Source of the DNA: Jejuia rubra
Lineage (GTDB): Bacteria > Bacteroidota > Bacteroidia > Flavobacteriales > Flavobacteriaceae
Length of the DNA: 64,000 nucleotides
Direction: 5' to 3'
Assembly (NCBI RefSeq): GCF_042684665.1
Contig: NZ_JBHULY010000005.1
Location: 738,790-802,789 of the forward strand
In this document: in pieces, positions 8,588 through 17,299 of the stretch
Layout: each line of letters starts with the position of its first letter
Numbering within the stretch: the stretch's first letter is position 1
Notes under the pieces: model-generated
What the model saw: only the letters and a program-made list of their open reading frames with translations
Told to the model about the DNA's origin: nothing
Databases searched by the model: none
Made by a program: the position numbers and the translations under genes

Positions 8588-9892
8588 ATGGGAAATATAG
8601 TCGCAATTGTTGGAAGGCCAAATGTTGGGAAATCTACTTTTTTTAATCGAATGATTCAAAAACGGGAGGCTATCGTTGATGCCGTAAGTGGTGTGACTAG
8701 GGATAGACACTATGGCAAATGTGAATGGAACGGACGAGAGTTTTCCCTAATCGACACTGGGGGTTATGTGCTTGGAAGCGATGATATTTTTGAAGCCGAA
8801 ATCGATAAGCAGGTAGAGTTGGCCATTGATGAAGCCGATGCAATTATTTTTATGGTGGATGTTGAGAGCGGCGTTACCGGCATGGACGAGGATGTGGCTA
8901 AGCTATTACGAAAAGTATCAAAGCCAGTCTTTTTGGTTGTGAATAAAGTGGACAATGCCAAAAGGGGGGAGGATGCCGTCGAGTTTTACTCGCTTGGGCT
9001 TGGCGAATACTATACAGTAGCGAGTATTAACGGTAGCGGTACAGGCGAATTATTGGATGCTGTGGTGGAAGCCCTTCCCGAAAAAGTAGAAGATAATGAA
9101 GAAGAATTGCCCCGTTTTGCAGTGGTGGGTCGGCCAAATGCAGGGAAGTCCTCTTTTATAAATGCATTGATTGGCGAAGACAGATATATTGTCACTGACA
9201 TTGCAGGTACTACTCGAGATTCGATTGATACCAAATATAACCGTTTCGGTTTTGAATTCAATTTGGTGGATACTGCCGGAATCCGAAAAAAGTCCAAGGT
9301 AAAAGAAGATTTGGAGTTTTATTCCGTAATGCGCAGTGTAAGGGCTATTGAGCATTGTGATGTTTGTCTGTTGGTTTTGGATGCCAATCGTGGTTTTGAC
9401 GGTCAGGTACAGAATATCTTTTGGCTTGCGGAGCGTAATCGAAAGGGCATTGTGGTGTTGGTTAACAAATGGGACTTGGTAGAAAAAGATCATAAATCCG
9501 TAAAAGCATACGAGAAAGCCATCAAAAAACAAATGGAACCCTTTACGGATGTTCCCATAGTTTTTATTTCGGCATTAACCAAGCAACGTATTTATAGAGC
9601 TATTGAAACTGCCGTTGAGGTATATCAAAACCGAGCAAAAAAAATCAAAACGAGCAAATTAAACGAGGTGTTGTTGCCTATCATTGAGCATTACCCACCT
9701 CCAGCGTACAAGGGCAAATTCGTTAAGATAAAATACATCATGCAATTGCCCACCCCTCAGCCACAATTTGCATTTTTCTGCAATTTACCGCAATATGTAA
9801 AAGATCCCTACAAACGCTTTTTGGAGAATAAGCTACGTGAGAAGTTTGATTTTACCGGTGTCCCGATTAGCGTTTATATGCGGAAGAAATAG
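8588..9892 (+). CDS. der: GTPase Der (EngA)
   Basis: Two GTPase domains in tandem, the signature of Der: domain 1 with GRPNVGKS (9-16), DTGG (56-59), NKVD (119-122); domain 2 with GRPNAGKS (181-188), DTAG (228-231), NKWD (293-296). A C-terminal KH-like domain follows, ending RLPTPQ-like and GVPISVYMRKK. Der is needed for 50S ribosomal subunit assembly. Length 434 aa is typical. It is transcribed from its own promoter. Confidence 0.97.
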   Translation: MGNIVAIVGRPNVGKSTFFNRMIQKREAIVDAVSGVTRDRHYGKCEWNGREFSLIDTGGYVLGSDDIFEAEIDKQVELAIDEADAIIFMVDVESGVTGMDEDVAKLLRKVSKPVFLVVNKVDNAKRGEDAVEFYSLGLGEYYTVASINGSGTGELLDAVVEALPEKVEDNEEELPRFAVVGRPNAGKSSFINALIGEDRYIVTDIAGTTRDSIDTKYNRFGFEFNLVDTAGIRKKSKVKEDLEFYSVMRSVRAIEHCDVCLLVLDANRGFDGQVQNIFWLAERNRKGIVVLVNKWDLVEKDHKSVKAYEKAIKKQMEPFTDVPIVFISALTKQRIYRAIETAVEVYQNRAKKIKTSKLNEVLLPIIEHYPPPAYKGKFVKIKYIMQLPTPQPQFAFFCNLPQYVKDPYKRFLENKLREKFDFTGVPISVYMRKK

Positions 9893-9968
9893 TTGTGTTA
9901 GAAGTTAGAAGTTAGGAGTCGGTAGTCAGGAGTTTTGACTGAATCCTTAACTTTTGAATGCCAATTTT

Positions 9969-9990
9969 ACTGCATACTGCCAACTGAACA
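9969..9990. repeat. ACTGC/ACTGAA short intergenic repeat, left of the TPM gene
   Basis: A run of ACTGCATACTGCCAACTGAA units directly after the stop of the TPM gene. Left of it (9900-9935) are GTTAGAAGTTAGGAGT-type units. The same ACTG-unit repeat lies at the other end of the gene. Confidence 0.6.
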
Positions 9991-10863
9991 TCACCACCCC
10001 CCAGAAGCACCACCGCCACCAAAGCCTCCGCCACCGAAGCCACCACCAAAGCCTCCGCCTCCGGAAGACCATCCGCCACCGCCCGAACTTCTTCCCCAGC
10101 CACTGGAACCGCCACGATAGTTGCCACGGCCCATATTACTTAAAATGATGGCCTCTAAAATGTCTTGTCCGGTAGAGCGATGTCCTCTATTGCCTCCGCC
10201 ACCACGTCGGTTTTTGGTAATGGCAATAAGTATCACAATAAAAATTAGGAAAAGCACCAAATAGAAACCAATGGGCAACTCATGGTTATTGGATTTTCGG
10301 GAACCTTTGTATTCCCCGTTCATCACCTCAAAAATGGCATCAGCACCACGATTTAGGCCACCATAGTAATCATTTCTTTTGAAAAAGGGGATGATGTCCC
10401 GCTCAATAATCCGCTTGGACATGGCATCGGTCAACAAATGCTCTACGCCGTAGCCAGTATTGATGGCAATTTTTCGATCCTTATGAGCAAGAAGAATAAA
10501 TACTCCATTATCTTTCTCTTGACTACCTCCAATACCCCATTTATGCCCCCAGTTTGCACCTAAATATTTTATTTCTTCACCATTAGTAGAAGGAATGATT
10601 GCGATTACAACCTGTGTTGATGTAGAATCTGCATAATTAATCAATTTCCATCTCAGTTGCTCTTTTTCGTGGGCTTGAAGAAATTCACCTTTATCATAAA
10701 CAACGTAGTCCTTTTTGATAATCTCTGGGTCAGTTGGTTTTTCAGGAATTTCAAATTGTGCAAAAGAAAAAGAAAATGAAACTAACGTGAATAGAATAAA
10801 TAACCCAAACCTTTTTAGCTTGTACTGCGACTGTGACTGCCTACTGAATACTGACCATTGCAT
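9991..10863 (-). CDS. TPM-domain protein with glycine-rich C-terminal tail
   Basis: After a signal/anchor segment (LFILFTLVSFSFSFAQ) comes a TPM domain: VVIAIIPSTNGEEIKYLGANWGHKWGIG, then DNGVFILLAHKDRKIAINTGYG and a later GADAIFEVM. A second membrane helix (FYLVLFLIFIVILIAI) follows near residue 205. The tail is almost pure Gly/Ser with GGGFGGG repeats. YgcG-type TPM proteins are envelope proteins, some with phosphatase activity or roles in photosystem or membrane upkeep elsewhere. It is the last gene of a lemA-TPM-TPM operon. The only upstream ATG lies inside an ACTG-unit repeat, so the first ~16 residues (SVFSRQSQSQY) are repeat-encoded and the true start is uncertain. Confidence 0.82.
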   Translation of the reverse strand: MQWSVFSRQSQSQYKLKRFGLFILFTLVSFSFSFAQFEIPEKPTDPEIIKKDYVVYDKGEFLQAHEKEQLRWKLINYADSTSTQVVIAIIPSTNGEEIKYLGANWGHKWGIGGSQEKDNGVFILLAHKDRKIAINTGYGVEHLLTDAMSKRIIERDIIPFFKRNDYYGGLNRGADAIFEVMNGEYKGSRKSNNHELPIGFYLVLFLIFIVILIAITKNRRGGGGNRGHRSTGQDILEAIILSNMGRGNYRGGSSGWGRSSGGGGWSSGGGGFGGGFGGGGFGGGGASGGW

Positions 10864-10870
10864 ACTGAAC
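10823..10870. repeat. ACTG-unit repeat containing the start codon of the TPM gene
   Basis: Six to seven ACTG units (ACTGCGACTGTGACTGCC, then ACTGAATACTGACC and CATACTGAAC). On the - strand it reads CAGTATGCAA..., giving the ATG used by the downstream frame. Confidence 0.6.
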
Positions 10871-10872
10871 CC

Positions 10873-11313
10873 CTATCCTTTTGAAATTTCGTTAGTCAAT
10901 TCGTTTGTATCCCCATCCTCGTAGGGGAAATAATTCTGAAGCTGTTCACCAGATTTTAGAATACCTTCAACCAGCCCATGTTTAAAACTGCCTTTTTTAA
11001 AGTGGGATTGCATCACGTCTTTGGTGCTGTTCCAAAAATCGGTTTCAACTACGTCATTGATGCCTTTGTCACCATAAATCACGAAAGTTTTGTCTTCAAC
11101 TGCTACATAAATCAGCACGGCATTCTGGAGTTTTGTATTGTCCATTTTTAAGATATGAAACAATTCCAAAGCACGATTGGATGCGTCCATTTCTTTCGAT
11201 GTTTTTTCAATATGCACTCGGATTTCTCCGGAAGTATTCAGCTCAGCCTGTCGAATCGCTTCAATAATATCTTGCTCTTCTTCAGCAGTTAAAAAGTCTT
11301 CAATTTTGGACAT
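10873..11313 (-). CDS. cytosolic TPM-domain protein
   Basis: A 146-residue stand-alone TPM domain with no signal peptide: EIRVHIEKTSKE, NAVLIYVAVEDKTFVIYGDKGIN and a final GILKSGEQLQNYFPY. It is co-transcribed after lemA: the lemA TAA and this ATG overlap as TAATG, so translation is probably coupled. The third gene of the unit is a membrane TPM protein with a Gly-rich tail. The lemA-TPM-TPM order is a recurrent Bacteroidota arrangement; the joint function is not established. Confidence 0.85.
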   Translation of the reverse strand: MSKIEDFLTAEEEQDIIEAIRQAELNTSGEIRVHIEKTSKEMDASNRALELFHILKMDNTKLQNAVLIYVAVEDKTFVIYGDKGINDVVETDFWNSTKDVMQSHFKKGSFKHGLVEGILKSGEQLQNYFPYEDGDTNELTNEISKG

Positions 11314-11900
11314 TAAAACTCTACTTTTGGAGCATTTTTACTTCCGGGGTCACTCTTGTATCTTGGCATTTCCTCAAAACCAAACAACCCTGCTAGAAGT
11401 TTTCCTGGAAATTTTGTGGTAAAAATATCATACTTGTTTACCTTTTCGTTGTACCTGTTCCGTTCAACGCTTATTCTGTTTTCCGTTCCTTCTAATTGCG
11501 ATTGCAATTCTAAAAAGCTTTTATCTGCCTTTAAATCTGGATAACGTTCAACGGTCAATAAAAGTCGTGATAAAGCACCACTTAAACCTTGCTGGGCTTG
11601 TTGGAATTGTGCCATAGTTTCCGGTGTTAGGCTATTGGCATCAATGGTTGTTTTGGTTGCTTCCGACCTTGCTTTAATTACACCTTCTAAAGTTTCTTTT
11701 TCGTGCGCCGCATAACCTTTTACGGTTGCAACAAGATTCGGAATTAAATCGGCTCGCCTCTGATAGGCACTTTCAACATTGGACCAGGCGGTTTTTGCAT
11801 CCGCTTCATACTCTACTGCTGTATTGTTAAAGTTTTTTCCCCAGGAATAAAGTCCGATGACAATTATCCCAATAATAATCCATGGTAAAAATTTCTTCAT
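11313..11900 (-). CDS. lemA: LemA family membrane protein
   Basis: A 195-residue protein with one N-terminal membrane helix (FLPWIIIGIIVIGLYSW) and a long helical domain with the LemA signatures VESAYQRRADLIPNLVATVKGYA and YNEKVNKYDIFTTKFPGKLLAGLFGF. LemA proteins have the N-terminus outside and a helical body in the periplasm or cytoplasm; function is not well defined. It is the first gene of the operon with two TPM proteins. Confidence 0.93.
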   Translation of the reverse strand: MKKFLPWIIIGIIVIGLYSWGKNFNNTAVEYEADAKTAWSNVESAYQRRADLIPNLVATVKGYAAHEKETLEGVIKARSEATKTTIDANSLTPETMAQFQQAQQGLSGALSRLLLTVERYPDLKADKSFLELQSQLEGTENRISVERNRYNEKVNKYDIFTTKFPGKLLAGLFGFEEMPRYKSDPGSKNAPKVEF

Positions 11901-12036
11901 GATAAATTAAATATGATGTTAGTGATATCTGTTAGACTCAAAATTGATTAAAAAGTTACTCTTACTTTTTTCTTTTGAAATTATCAAAAATGAAAAGGGG
12001 TGGGACGGATAAAAAATCGCGACAATTGAAATAATA

Positions 12037-12366
12037 CTAGAGATGCTCCTTAATTTTTATCAATTGGGTTTTGATGTTTTCTAACTTATTGATAATATCA
12101 AAGTTGCTCAAGGCTTCCTTTTTATCTTCTTTCAAATGGGTTTTTGCACCCTCTAATGTGAACCCACGCTCCTTCACCAAATGATAGATAAACTTAAGGT
12201 TTTTAATGTCCTCAGGCGTAAACTTACGGTTGCCTTTTGCGTTCTTTTTTGGTTTAAGGATGTCAAATTCCTTTTCCCAAAACCGGATGAGGGAGGTGTT
12301 CACCCCAAAGGCCTTGGCCACTTCGCCAATACCATAATATCGTTTTTCGGGTAGCTCTATATGCAT
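12037..12366 (-). CDS. MerR family transcriptional regulator
   Basis: A short (109 aa) MerR protein: winged HTH from YYGIGEVAKAFGVNTSLIRFWE through GNRKFTPEDIKNL, then a dimerisation helix with no effector domain and no metal-binding cysteines. Its ATG overlaps the stop of the upstream M23 peptidase gene (TAATG), so the two are translated together. The pair is divergent from alaS. Such short MerR proteins are found beside M23 peptidases in many flavobacteria; the target genes are unknown. Confidence 0.9.
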   Translation of the reverse strand: MHIELPEKRYYGIGEVAKAFGVNTSLIRFWEKEFDILKPKKNAKGNRKFTPEDIKNLKFIYHLVKERGFTLEGAKTHLKEDKKEALSNFDIINKLENIKTQLIKIKEHL

Positions 12367-13337
12367 TAGTCGAGGGATTGGTTTTCTAAAGAAGCGTTTT
12401 CTAAAAGTTTGCTGAACTCTTCAGCCGTCAAACTACCGTAATAGAAGTTTATGGGATTAATGTGGCGACCGTCTTTCATGATTTCATAGTGCAAATGCGG
12501 TGCTTGAGAACGTCCTGTGCTACCAACAAAACCTATCAAATCGCCACGTTTTACTTTTTGGTTTTTACGAACATTGTACTTGTACAAATGCGCGTAAAGG
12601 CTCATGTATCCAAAGCCATGGTCAATGCGAATATGCTTCCCATAACCGCTTGCCCGCGAATCTGCGCGAACCACTACGCCATCTCCGGAAGCATAAATTG
12701 GGGTGCCACGTGGGGCGGTAAAATCCATCCCTTTGTGCATCTTTCTCACTTTGGTAAAAGGGTCGGAGCGCATCCCGTAACCAGATGCCATTCTGGTCAA
12801 ATCCTCATTGCTCACAGGTTGAATGGCTGGAATGGCCGCCAACAATTTTTCCTTTTCCTCTGCTAAAACTGCAATTTCATCCAGTGATTTGGACTGTACA
12901 ACAATTTGTTTTTGTAGAATATCCAGGCGCTTGCTGGTTCTAACAATTAGCCTTGAATTGTCATAGCCTTCCAAGTCTTTGTAGCGATTAATACCTCCAA
13001 AACCAGCCCGACGCTGTTCTTCCGGAATAGGGTTGGCCTCAAAATATACGCGGTAAATATTATTGTCTCTATCTTCAATACTCGCCAAAACCGCCTCAGC
13101 TTCAGACATTTTTTTGTTCAACAAATCAAACTGTAATTGCATGTTTTCCAGTTCGCGCTTTAAAGCCTTTTCGTTTGGGGATTCCACATAATGTCCAGCA
13201 ATGAATACGAATAGGAAGGCAAATAGAGCCGAAGCCAGCAAAAACACCATAATAAACTTAAACGTGTTCCGTTTTTTGCGTTCAATTTTTCGGTAAGAAA
13301 GTGATTCAGGATCGTAATAATATTTTACCTTACTCAT
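12366..13337 (-). CDS. M23 family metallopeptidase with N-terminal membrane anchor
   Basis: Residues ~25-47 form one membrane helix (FIMVFLLASALFAFLFVFIAG), followed by a coiled-coil stretch (residues ~55-85) and a C-terminal LytM/M23 domain. Zinc ligands are visible in HKGMD and HLHYE, with the conserved GYGMRSDPF and GKHIRIDHG blocks. It should be a periplasmic endopeptidase cutting peptidoglycan cross-links, or an activator of amidases, anchored in the inner membrane. It is first in an operon with a MerR regulator. Confidence 0.92.
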   Translation of the reverse strand: MSKVKYYYDPESLSYRKIERKKRNTFKFIMVFLLASALFAFLFVFIAGHYVESPNEKALKRELENMQLQFDLLNKKMSEAEAVLASIEDRDNNIYRVYFEANPIPEEQRRAGFGGINRYKDLEGYDNSRLIVRTSKRLDILQKQIVVQSKSLDEIAVLAEEKEKLLAAIPAIQPVSNEDLTRMASGYGMRSDPFTKVRKMHKGMDFTAPRGTPIYASGDGVVVRADSRASGYGKHIRIDHGFGYMSLYAHLYKYNVRKNQKVKRGDLIGFVGSTGRSQAPHLHYEIMKDGRHINPINFYYGSLTAEEFSKLLENASLENQSLD

Positions 13338-13351
13338 TACTTAATTTATGC

Positions 13352-13359
13352 TATTTTTG
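13352..13359 (+). promoter_or_regulatory. candidate -7 box for alaS
   Basis: TATTTTTG fits TAnnTTTG exactly but leaves a ~195-base leader before the alaS ATG. No other gene was found in that leader. No clear -33 TTG is visible. Confidence 0.35.
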
Positions 13360-13559
13360 CAGCTATAAAATTTAATGTGGAAGTTGAATTTTACTAACAA
13401 TTACAACCCAGATTTTTATGGTTTATTGCCTTGTAAAAGGGAATGATAAAATGGGTGATTTATTTGTCCAACTCCGAGTTTGATTTTCAAAATGGAGGAT
13501 AAAGATAAAAATTGTTTTACAAAAACTATAATTTAACGAAGATTAGCTTAATTACATCC

Positions 13560-16172
13560 ATGAAATCTCAAGAAGTAAGGTCCAAATTTTTAAGTTTTTT
13601 CGAGGGTAAAAAACATAGTATCGTGCCATCTGCACCAATGGTTTTAAAGGACGACCCCACCCTTATGTTTGTCAATTCGGGCATGGCGCCTTTCAAGGAG
13701 TTTTTCTTAGGGAACGCCGAGCCAAAAAGCAACAGAATTGCTGATACACAAAAATGTTTGCGTGTTTCTGGAAAGCATAACGATTTGGAAGAAGTGGGCT
13801 ACGATACCTATCATCACACGCTTTTTGAAATGTTGGGGAATTGGAGTTTTGGCGATTACTTTAAAAAAGAAGCCATTGCTTGGGCATGGGAATTGCTAAC
13901 TGAGGTTTATGGTATTGACAAGGACATCCTTTATGTGACGGTTTTTGAAGGTGATGAAGTTGATGGCACCGAAATGGATACTGAAGCCTATGATTTTTGG
14001 AAGGCACATATTTCTGAAGATCGTATTCTGAAGGGGGATAAAAAAGATAATTTTTGGGAAATGGGCGACCAGGGTCCCTGTGGGCCGTGTTCCGAAATTC
14101 ATGTGGACATCCGTTCGGCTGACGAAAAAGCCAAGATTTCTGGTAGGGATTTGGTAAATATGGACCATCCGCAGGTTGTTGAAATTTGGAATTTGGTGTT
14201 CATGCAATATAACAGAAAAGCCAATGGAAAATTGGAAACACTGCCGAATAAGCACATCGATACCGGAATGGGATTTGAGCGTTTGTGTATGGTGTTGCAA
14301 GGCGTGCAGTCTAATTATGATACCGATGTGTTTACCCCGATAATCCGTGAGGTAGAAACCATTACTAATAAATCCTATGGAAAAGAAGAAAAAGTAGATA
14401 TTGCGATTCGCGTGATTTCTGACCATGTACGTGCAGTGGCGTTTTCAATTGCTGATGGGCAGTTGCCGAGCAATACCGGCGCTGGATATGTTATCCGAAG
14501 GATTTTGCGCCGTGCAGTGCGTTATGGGTTTACTTTTTTAAATAAAAAAGAACCTTTTATTTACCGTTTGGTGGATGTGCTGAGCAATAGAATGGGAGAA
14601 GCTTTTCCTGAGTTGAAAGCCCAAAAGCAGTTAATTGAAAATGTGATTAAAGAAGAGGAGCAGTCTTTTTTAAGGACTTTGGAGCAAGGTTTGGTATTGT
14701 TGAACGGTATTGTTGAAGAAACTAAAGGCGAAACCATTTCGGGTGAAAAGGCTTTCGAGTTGTATGATACTTATGGCTTTCCAATCGATTTGACAGCCTT
14801 GATTCTTTCTGAAAAAGGATTAAAACTCGATGAAAAAGGCTTTGAGGCCGAACTGCAAAAACAAAAGGACCGCTCCCGAGCAGCTAGTGAAATGTCTACT
14901 GATGATTGGACGGTTCTAACCGAAAACTCAGATGAAGCATTTGTCGGCTATGATACGCTTGAAGCGAATGTAAGATTAACACGATACCGAAAAGTGTCTT
15001 CCAAAAAAGAGGGTGACATGTTCCAGCTGGTGTTTGATATTACGCCCTTTTATGCAGAAGGCGGAGGCCAAGTGGGGGATAAGGGGTATTTGGAAGATGC
15101 ACATGGAGACGTGGTTTATATTTTGGACACGAAAAAGGAAAATAATGTGATTATCCATTTTGCAAAAAATTTACCAAAGCATTTGGGTGAAACCTTCAAA
15201 GCTGTGGTGGATGTCAAACAGCGTCATCGCACGGAATGTAACCATACAGCAACGCACTTGTTGCATCAAGCTTTAAGGGAGGTTTTGGGCACTCATGTTG
15301 AGCAAAAGGGAAGTGCAGTACACTCCAAATATTTGCGTTTCGATTTTTCCCATTTTTCAAAGTTGACGGTAGAGGAATTACGTGATGTTGAGAATTTCGT
15401 AAACAGACGTATCGAGGGAAAATTACCTTTGGTTGAAAAGCGTAGTATTCCAAAAGAAGAAGCTATTGCCGAAGGTGCGATGAGCCTGTTTGGAGAGAAA
15501 TACGGGGATACCGTGCGTTCCATTCGTTTTGGGCAGTCCATTGAACTTTGTGGGGGTACGCATGTGAACAACACAGCCGATATATGGCATTTCAAAATTG
15601 TGTCCGAGGGTGCTGTTGCGGCTGGGATTCGACGTATTGAGGCCATCACCAACGATGCAGTAAAGGATTTCTATTTTGAAAATAATAGAGCCTATTTTGA
15701 AATGCGCGATTTGTTGAATAATGCTAAAGACCCAGTGAAGGCGCTTCAAAATCTACAAGATGAAAACATTGGTTTAAAGAAGCAGATTGAATCGTTGCTA
15801 AAGGATAAAGCCAAAAACATTAAAGGGGAACTTAAAAATGAACTACAAGATATTAATGGTGTTCAATTCTTAGCCAAAAAATTGGATTTGGACGCTGGTG
15901 GCCTTAAAGATGTGGCTTTTGAATTAGGCAGTCAATTTGATAATCTCTTTTTATTATTGGCCACGGAGCAAAATGGAAAGGCTTTGTTGTCCTGCTATAT
16001 TTCAAAATCGCTTGTTGAAAGTAAAGGGTTGAATGCGGGGCAGATAGTTCGCGAACTAGGTAAATATATCCAAGGTGGCGGTGGTGGACAGCCGTTTTTT
16101 GCTACTGCTGGCGGGAAGAATCCAGATGGGATTGGTGAGGCTTTGGGAGCTGCTAAAGAATATTTGAATTAA
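13560..16172 (+). CDS. alaS: alanyl-tRNA synthetase
   Basis: The start at ATG 13560 (MKSQEVRSKFLSFFEGK) matches the family N-terminus; a longer frame from TTG 13512 adds 16 unrelated residues. The 870-aa protein has the class II catalytic core at the N-terminus (GDQGPCGPCSEIH, NTGAGYVIRRILRR), then the editing domain with zinc-type motifs NHTATHLLH and CGGTH, and the C-terminal DHHA1 domain with GGGGGQPFFATAGG. It charges tRNA-Ala and clears mischarged Ser/Gly. A GSCFA gene follows after 34 bases containing a palindromic repeat. Confidence 0.97.
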   Translation: MKSQEVRSKFLSFFEGKKHSIVPSAPMVLKDDPTLMFVNSGMAPFKEFFLGNAEPKSNRIADTQKCLRVSGKHNDLEEVGYDTYHHTLFEMLGNWSFGDYFKKEAIAWAWELLTEVYGIDKDILYVTVFEGDEVDGTEMDTEAYDFWKAHISEDRILKGDKKDNFWEMGDQGPCGPCSEIHVDIRSADEKAKISGRDLVNMDHPQVVEIWNLVFMQYNRKANGKLETLPNKHIDTGMGFERLCMVLQGVQSNYDTDVFTPIIREVETITNKSYGKEEKVDIAIRVISDHVRAVAFSIADGQLPSNTGAGYVIRRILRRAVRYGFTFLNKKEPFIYRLVDVLSNRMGEAFPELKAQKQLIENVIKEEEQSFLRTLEQGLVLLNGIVEETKGETISGEKAFELYDTYGFPIDLTALILSEKGLKLDEKGFEAELQKQKDRSRAASEMSTDDWTVLTENSDEAFVGYDTLEANVRLTRYRKVSSKKEGDMFQLVFDITPFYAEGGGQVGDKGYLEDAHGDVVYILDTKKENNVIIHFAKNLPKHLGETFKAVVDVKQRHRTECNHTATHLLHQALREVLGTHVEQKGSAVHSKYLRFDFSHFSKLTVEELRDVENFVNRRIEGKLPLVEKRSIPKEEAIAEGAMSLFGEKYGDTVRSIRFGQSIELCGGTHVNNTADIWHFKIVSEGAVAAGIRRIEAITNDAVKDFYFENNRAYFEMRDLLNNAKDPVKALQNLQDENIGLKKQIESLLKDKAKNIKGELKNELQDINGVQFLAKKLDLDAGGLKDVAFELGSQFDNLFLLLATEQNGKALLSCYISKSLVESKGLNAGQIVRELGKYIQGGGGGQPFFATAGGKNPDGIGEALGAAKEYLN

Positions 16173-16175
16173 TCT

Positions 16176-16203
16176 GTCACCCTGAACTTGTTTCAGGGTC
16201 TCA
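16176..16203. repeat. palindromic intergenic repeat between alaS and GSCFA gene
   Basis: GTCACCCTGAA, a short loop, then TTCAGGGTCTCA: stem CCCTGAA/TTCAGGG. A copy with compensatory changes lies at 40385-40412 in the other orientation. It may act as a partial terminator or mRNA-stabilising hairpin within the operon. Confidence 0.7.
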
Positions 16204-16206
16204 TAA

Positions 16207-17172
16207 ATGAACCTTCAGACCAAAATATCATTTTCCAAGAAGTCTAATAATCTAATTGACTACGAATCTAATATTCTACTAATCGGTTCCTGTTTTTCAG
16301 AAAATATTGGTGAAAAACTGGGCTATTTCAAATTCCAAAACACCCGAAACCCTTTCGGTATTTTATTCAATCCAAAGGCAATTGAAACGCTTATTGAAAA
16401 TGCGGTCCGCCAAAAAGTATATAAAGATAGCGATGTGTTTTTTCATAACGAGCAATGGCATAGTTTTGACGCACATTCAAAATTAAGCAGGACCGCAAAA
16501 GAAGATTTGTTAAACCAATTAAACCGTCAAATCGACTTAACAGCCCAGCAACTTAACAAATCCAAACATATAATTATTACCCTCGGAACAGCATGGGTTT
16601 ACAGGCATCAGGATTCTGATAGCATCGTTGCCAATTGTCATAAAGTGCCTCAGAAGCAATTTCAAAAAGAATTGGTTTCAATTGATTCAATTTTTGAATC
16701 CCTTCAAAATATTATTGATTTAATTAAAAGTGTCAATCCAATAGCCACCATAATTTTTACGGTGTCACCAGTGCGTCACCTAAGGGATGGTTTTGTGGAG
16801 AATACGCTAAGTAAGTCGCATTTAATAAGTGCGATTCATCAATTTTTGAATAGTAGCAATCGGTCGTTGAGCGGAGTCGAAACGTACTTCCCCTCCTACG
16901 AAATCATGATGGACGAACTTCGTGATTACCGTTTTTACGCCGAGGATATGATTCATCCCAATCAAACCGCAATCGATTATATTTGGGAACGCTTCAAATC
17001 CGTTTGGATATCCGAAGATAGTTTTCAAACTATGGAAGCCGTAGATACAATTCAAAGGGGACTTCAACATAAACCCTTCAACCCGCATTCAGAAGCCCAT
17101 CAAAAATTTCTTCAAACATTGGAGGCTCAAAAGGGAATAGTTGCAAAACAAGTTCCGCATATTAAATTCTAA
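16207..17172 (+). CDS. GSCFA-domain SGNH-like hydrolase
   Basis: The family name motif is present as IGSCFSENIG (residues 26-35), with Ser28 as likely nucleophile. Later blocks TVSPVRHLRDG, YFPSYEIMMDELRDYRFY and DMIHPN complete a SGNH-type fold, with His/Asp in the last block. GSCFA proteins are bacterial relatives of PC-esterase/SGNH acyl hydrolases; substrate is unknown. No signal peptide, so cytosolic. Oddly, residues ~219-226 (RSLSGVET) are encoded by a copy of a dispersed intergenic repeat (16861-16884), just before the conserved YFPSYEI block. Confidence 0.88.
   Translation: MNLQTKISFSKKSNNLIDYESNILLIGSCFSENIGEKLGYFKFQNTRNPFGILFNPKAIETLIENAVRQKVYKDSDVFFHNEQWHSFDAHSKLSRTAKEDLLNQLNRQIDLTAQQLNKSKHIIITLGTAWVYRHQDSDSIVANCHKVPQKQFQKELVSIDSIFESLQNIIDLIKSVNPIATIIFTVSPVRHLRDGFVENTLSKSHLISAIHQFLNSSNRSLSGVETYFPSYEIMMDELRDYRFYAEDMIHPNQTAIDYIWERFKSVWISEDSFQTMEAVDTIQRGLQHKPFNPHSEAHQKFLQTLEAQKGIVAKQVPHIKF
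16861..16884. repeat. intergenic-type repeat embedded in the GSCFA coding region
   Basis: The core GTTGAGCGGAGTCGAAAC differs at one base from GTTGAGCGCAGTCGAAAC at 44177-44194 and resembles CTGAGCGCAGTCGAA at 25946-25960. Here it is read in frame as eight residues. Confidence 0.65.
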
Positions 17173-17240
17173 AGGTTTATTACAGCCGTAAATCGAAAAT
17201 CGTACATCGTAATTCAAAATATACGCAATTCGTCGTATTG

Positions 17241-17268
17241 TTTGCCCTTGCGCATTGTGGCAACTTTG
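17241..17268 (+). promoter_or_regulatory. candidate promoter of the lipoprotein gene at 17300
   Basis: TTTG at 17241-17244, 16 bases, then CAACTTTG (one mismatch to TAnnTTTG) at 17261-17268, 31 bases before the ATG. Confidence 0.5.
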
Positions 17269-17299
17269 TAATGTTATTAATCAATAAAATTATTCAACA

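Noticed and set aside
9935..10127. Pro-rich and Val/Ala-rich frames opposite the TPM tail
   Set aside because: They are antisense readings of the Gly-rich repeat codons.
13512..13559. Longer alaS start at a TTG
   Set aside because: Adds 16 residues not fitting the family; ATG 13560 gives the normal N-terminus.
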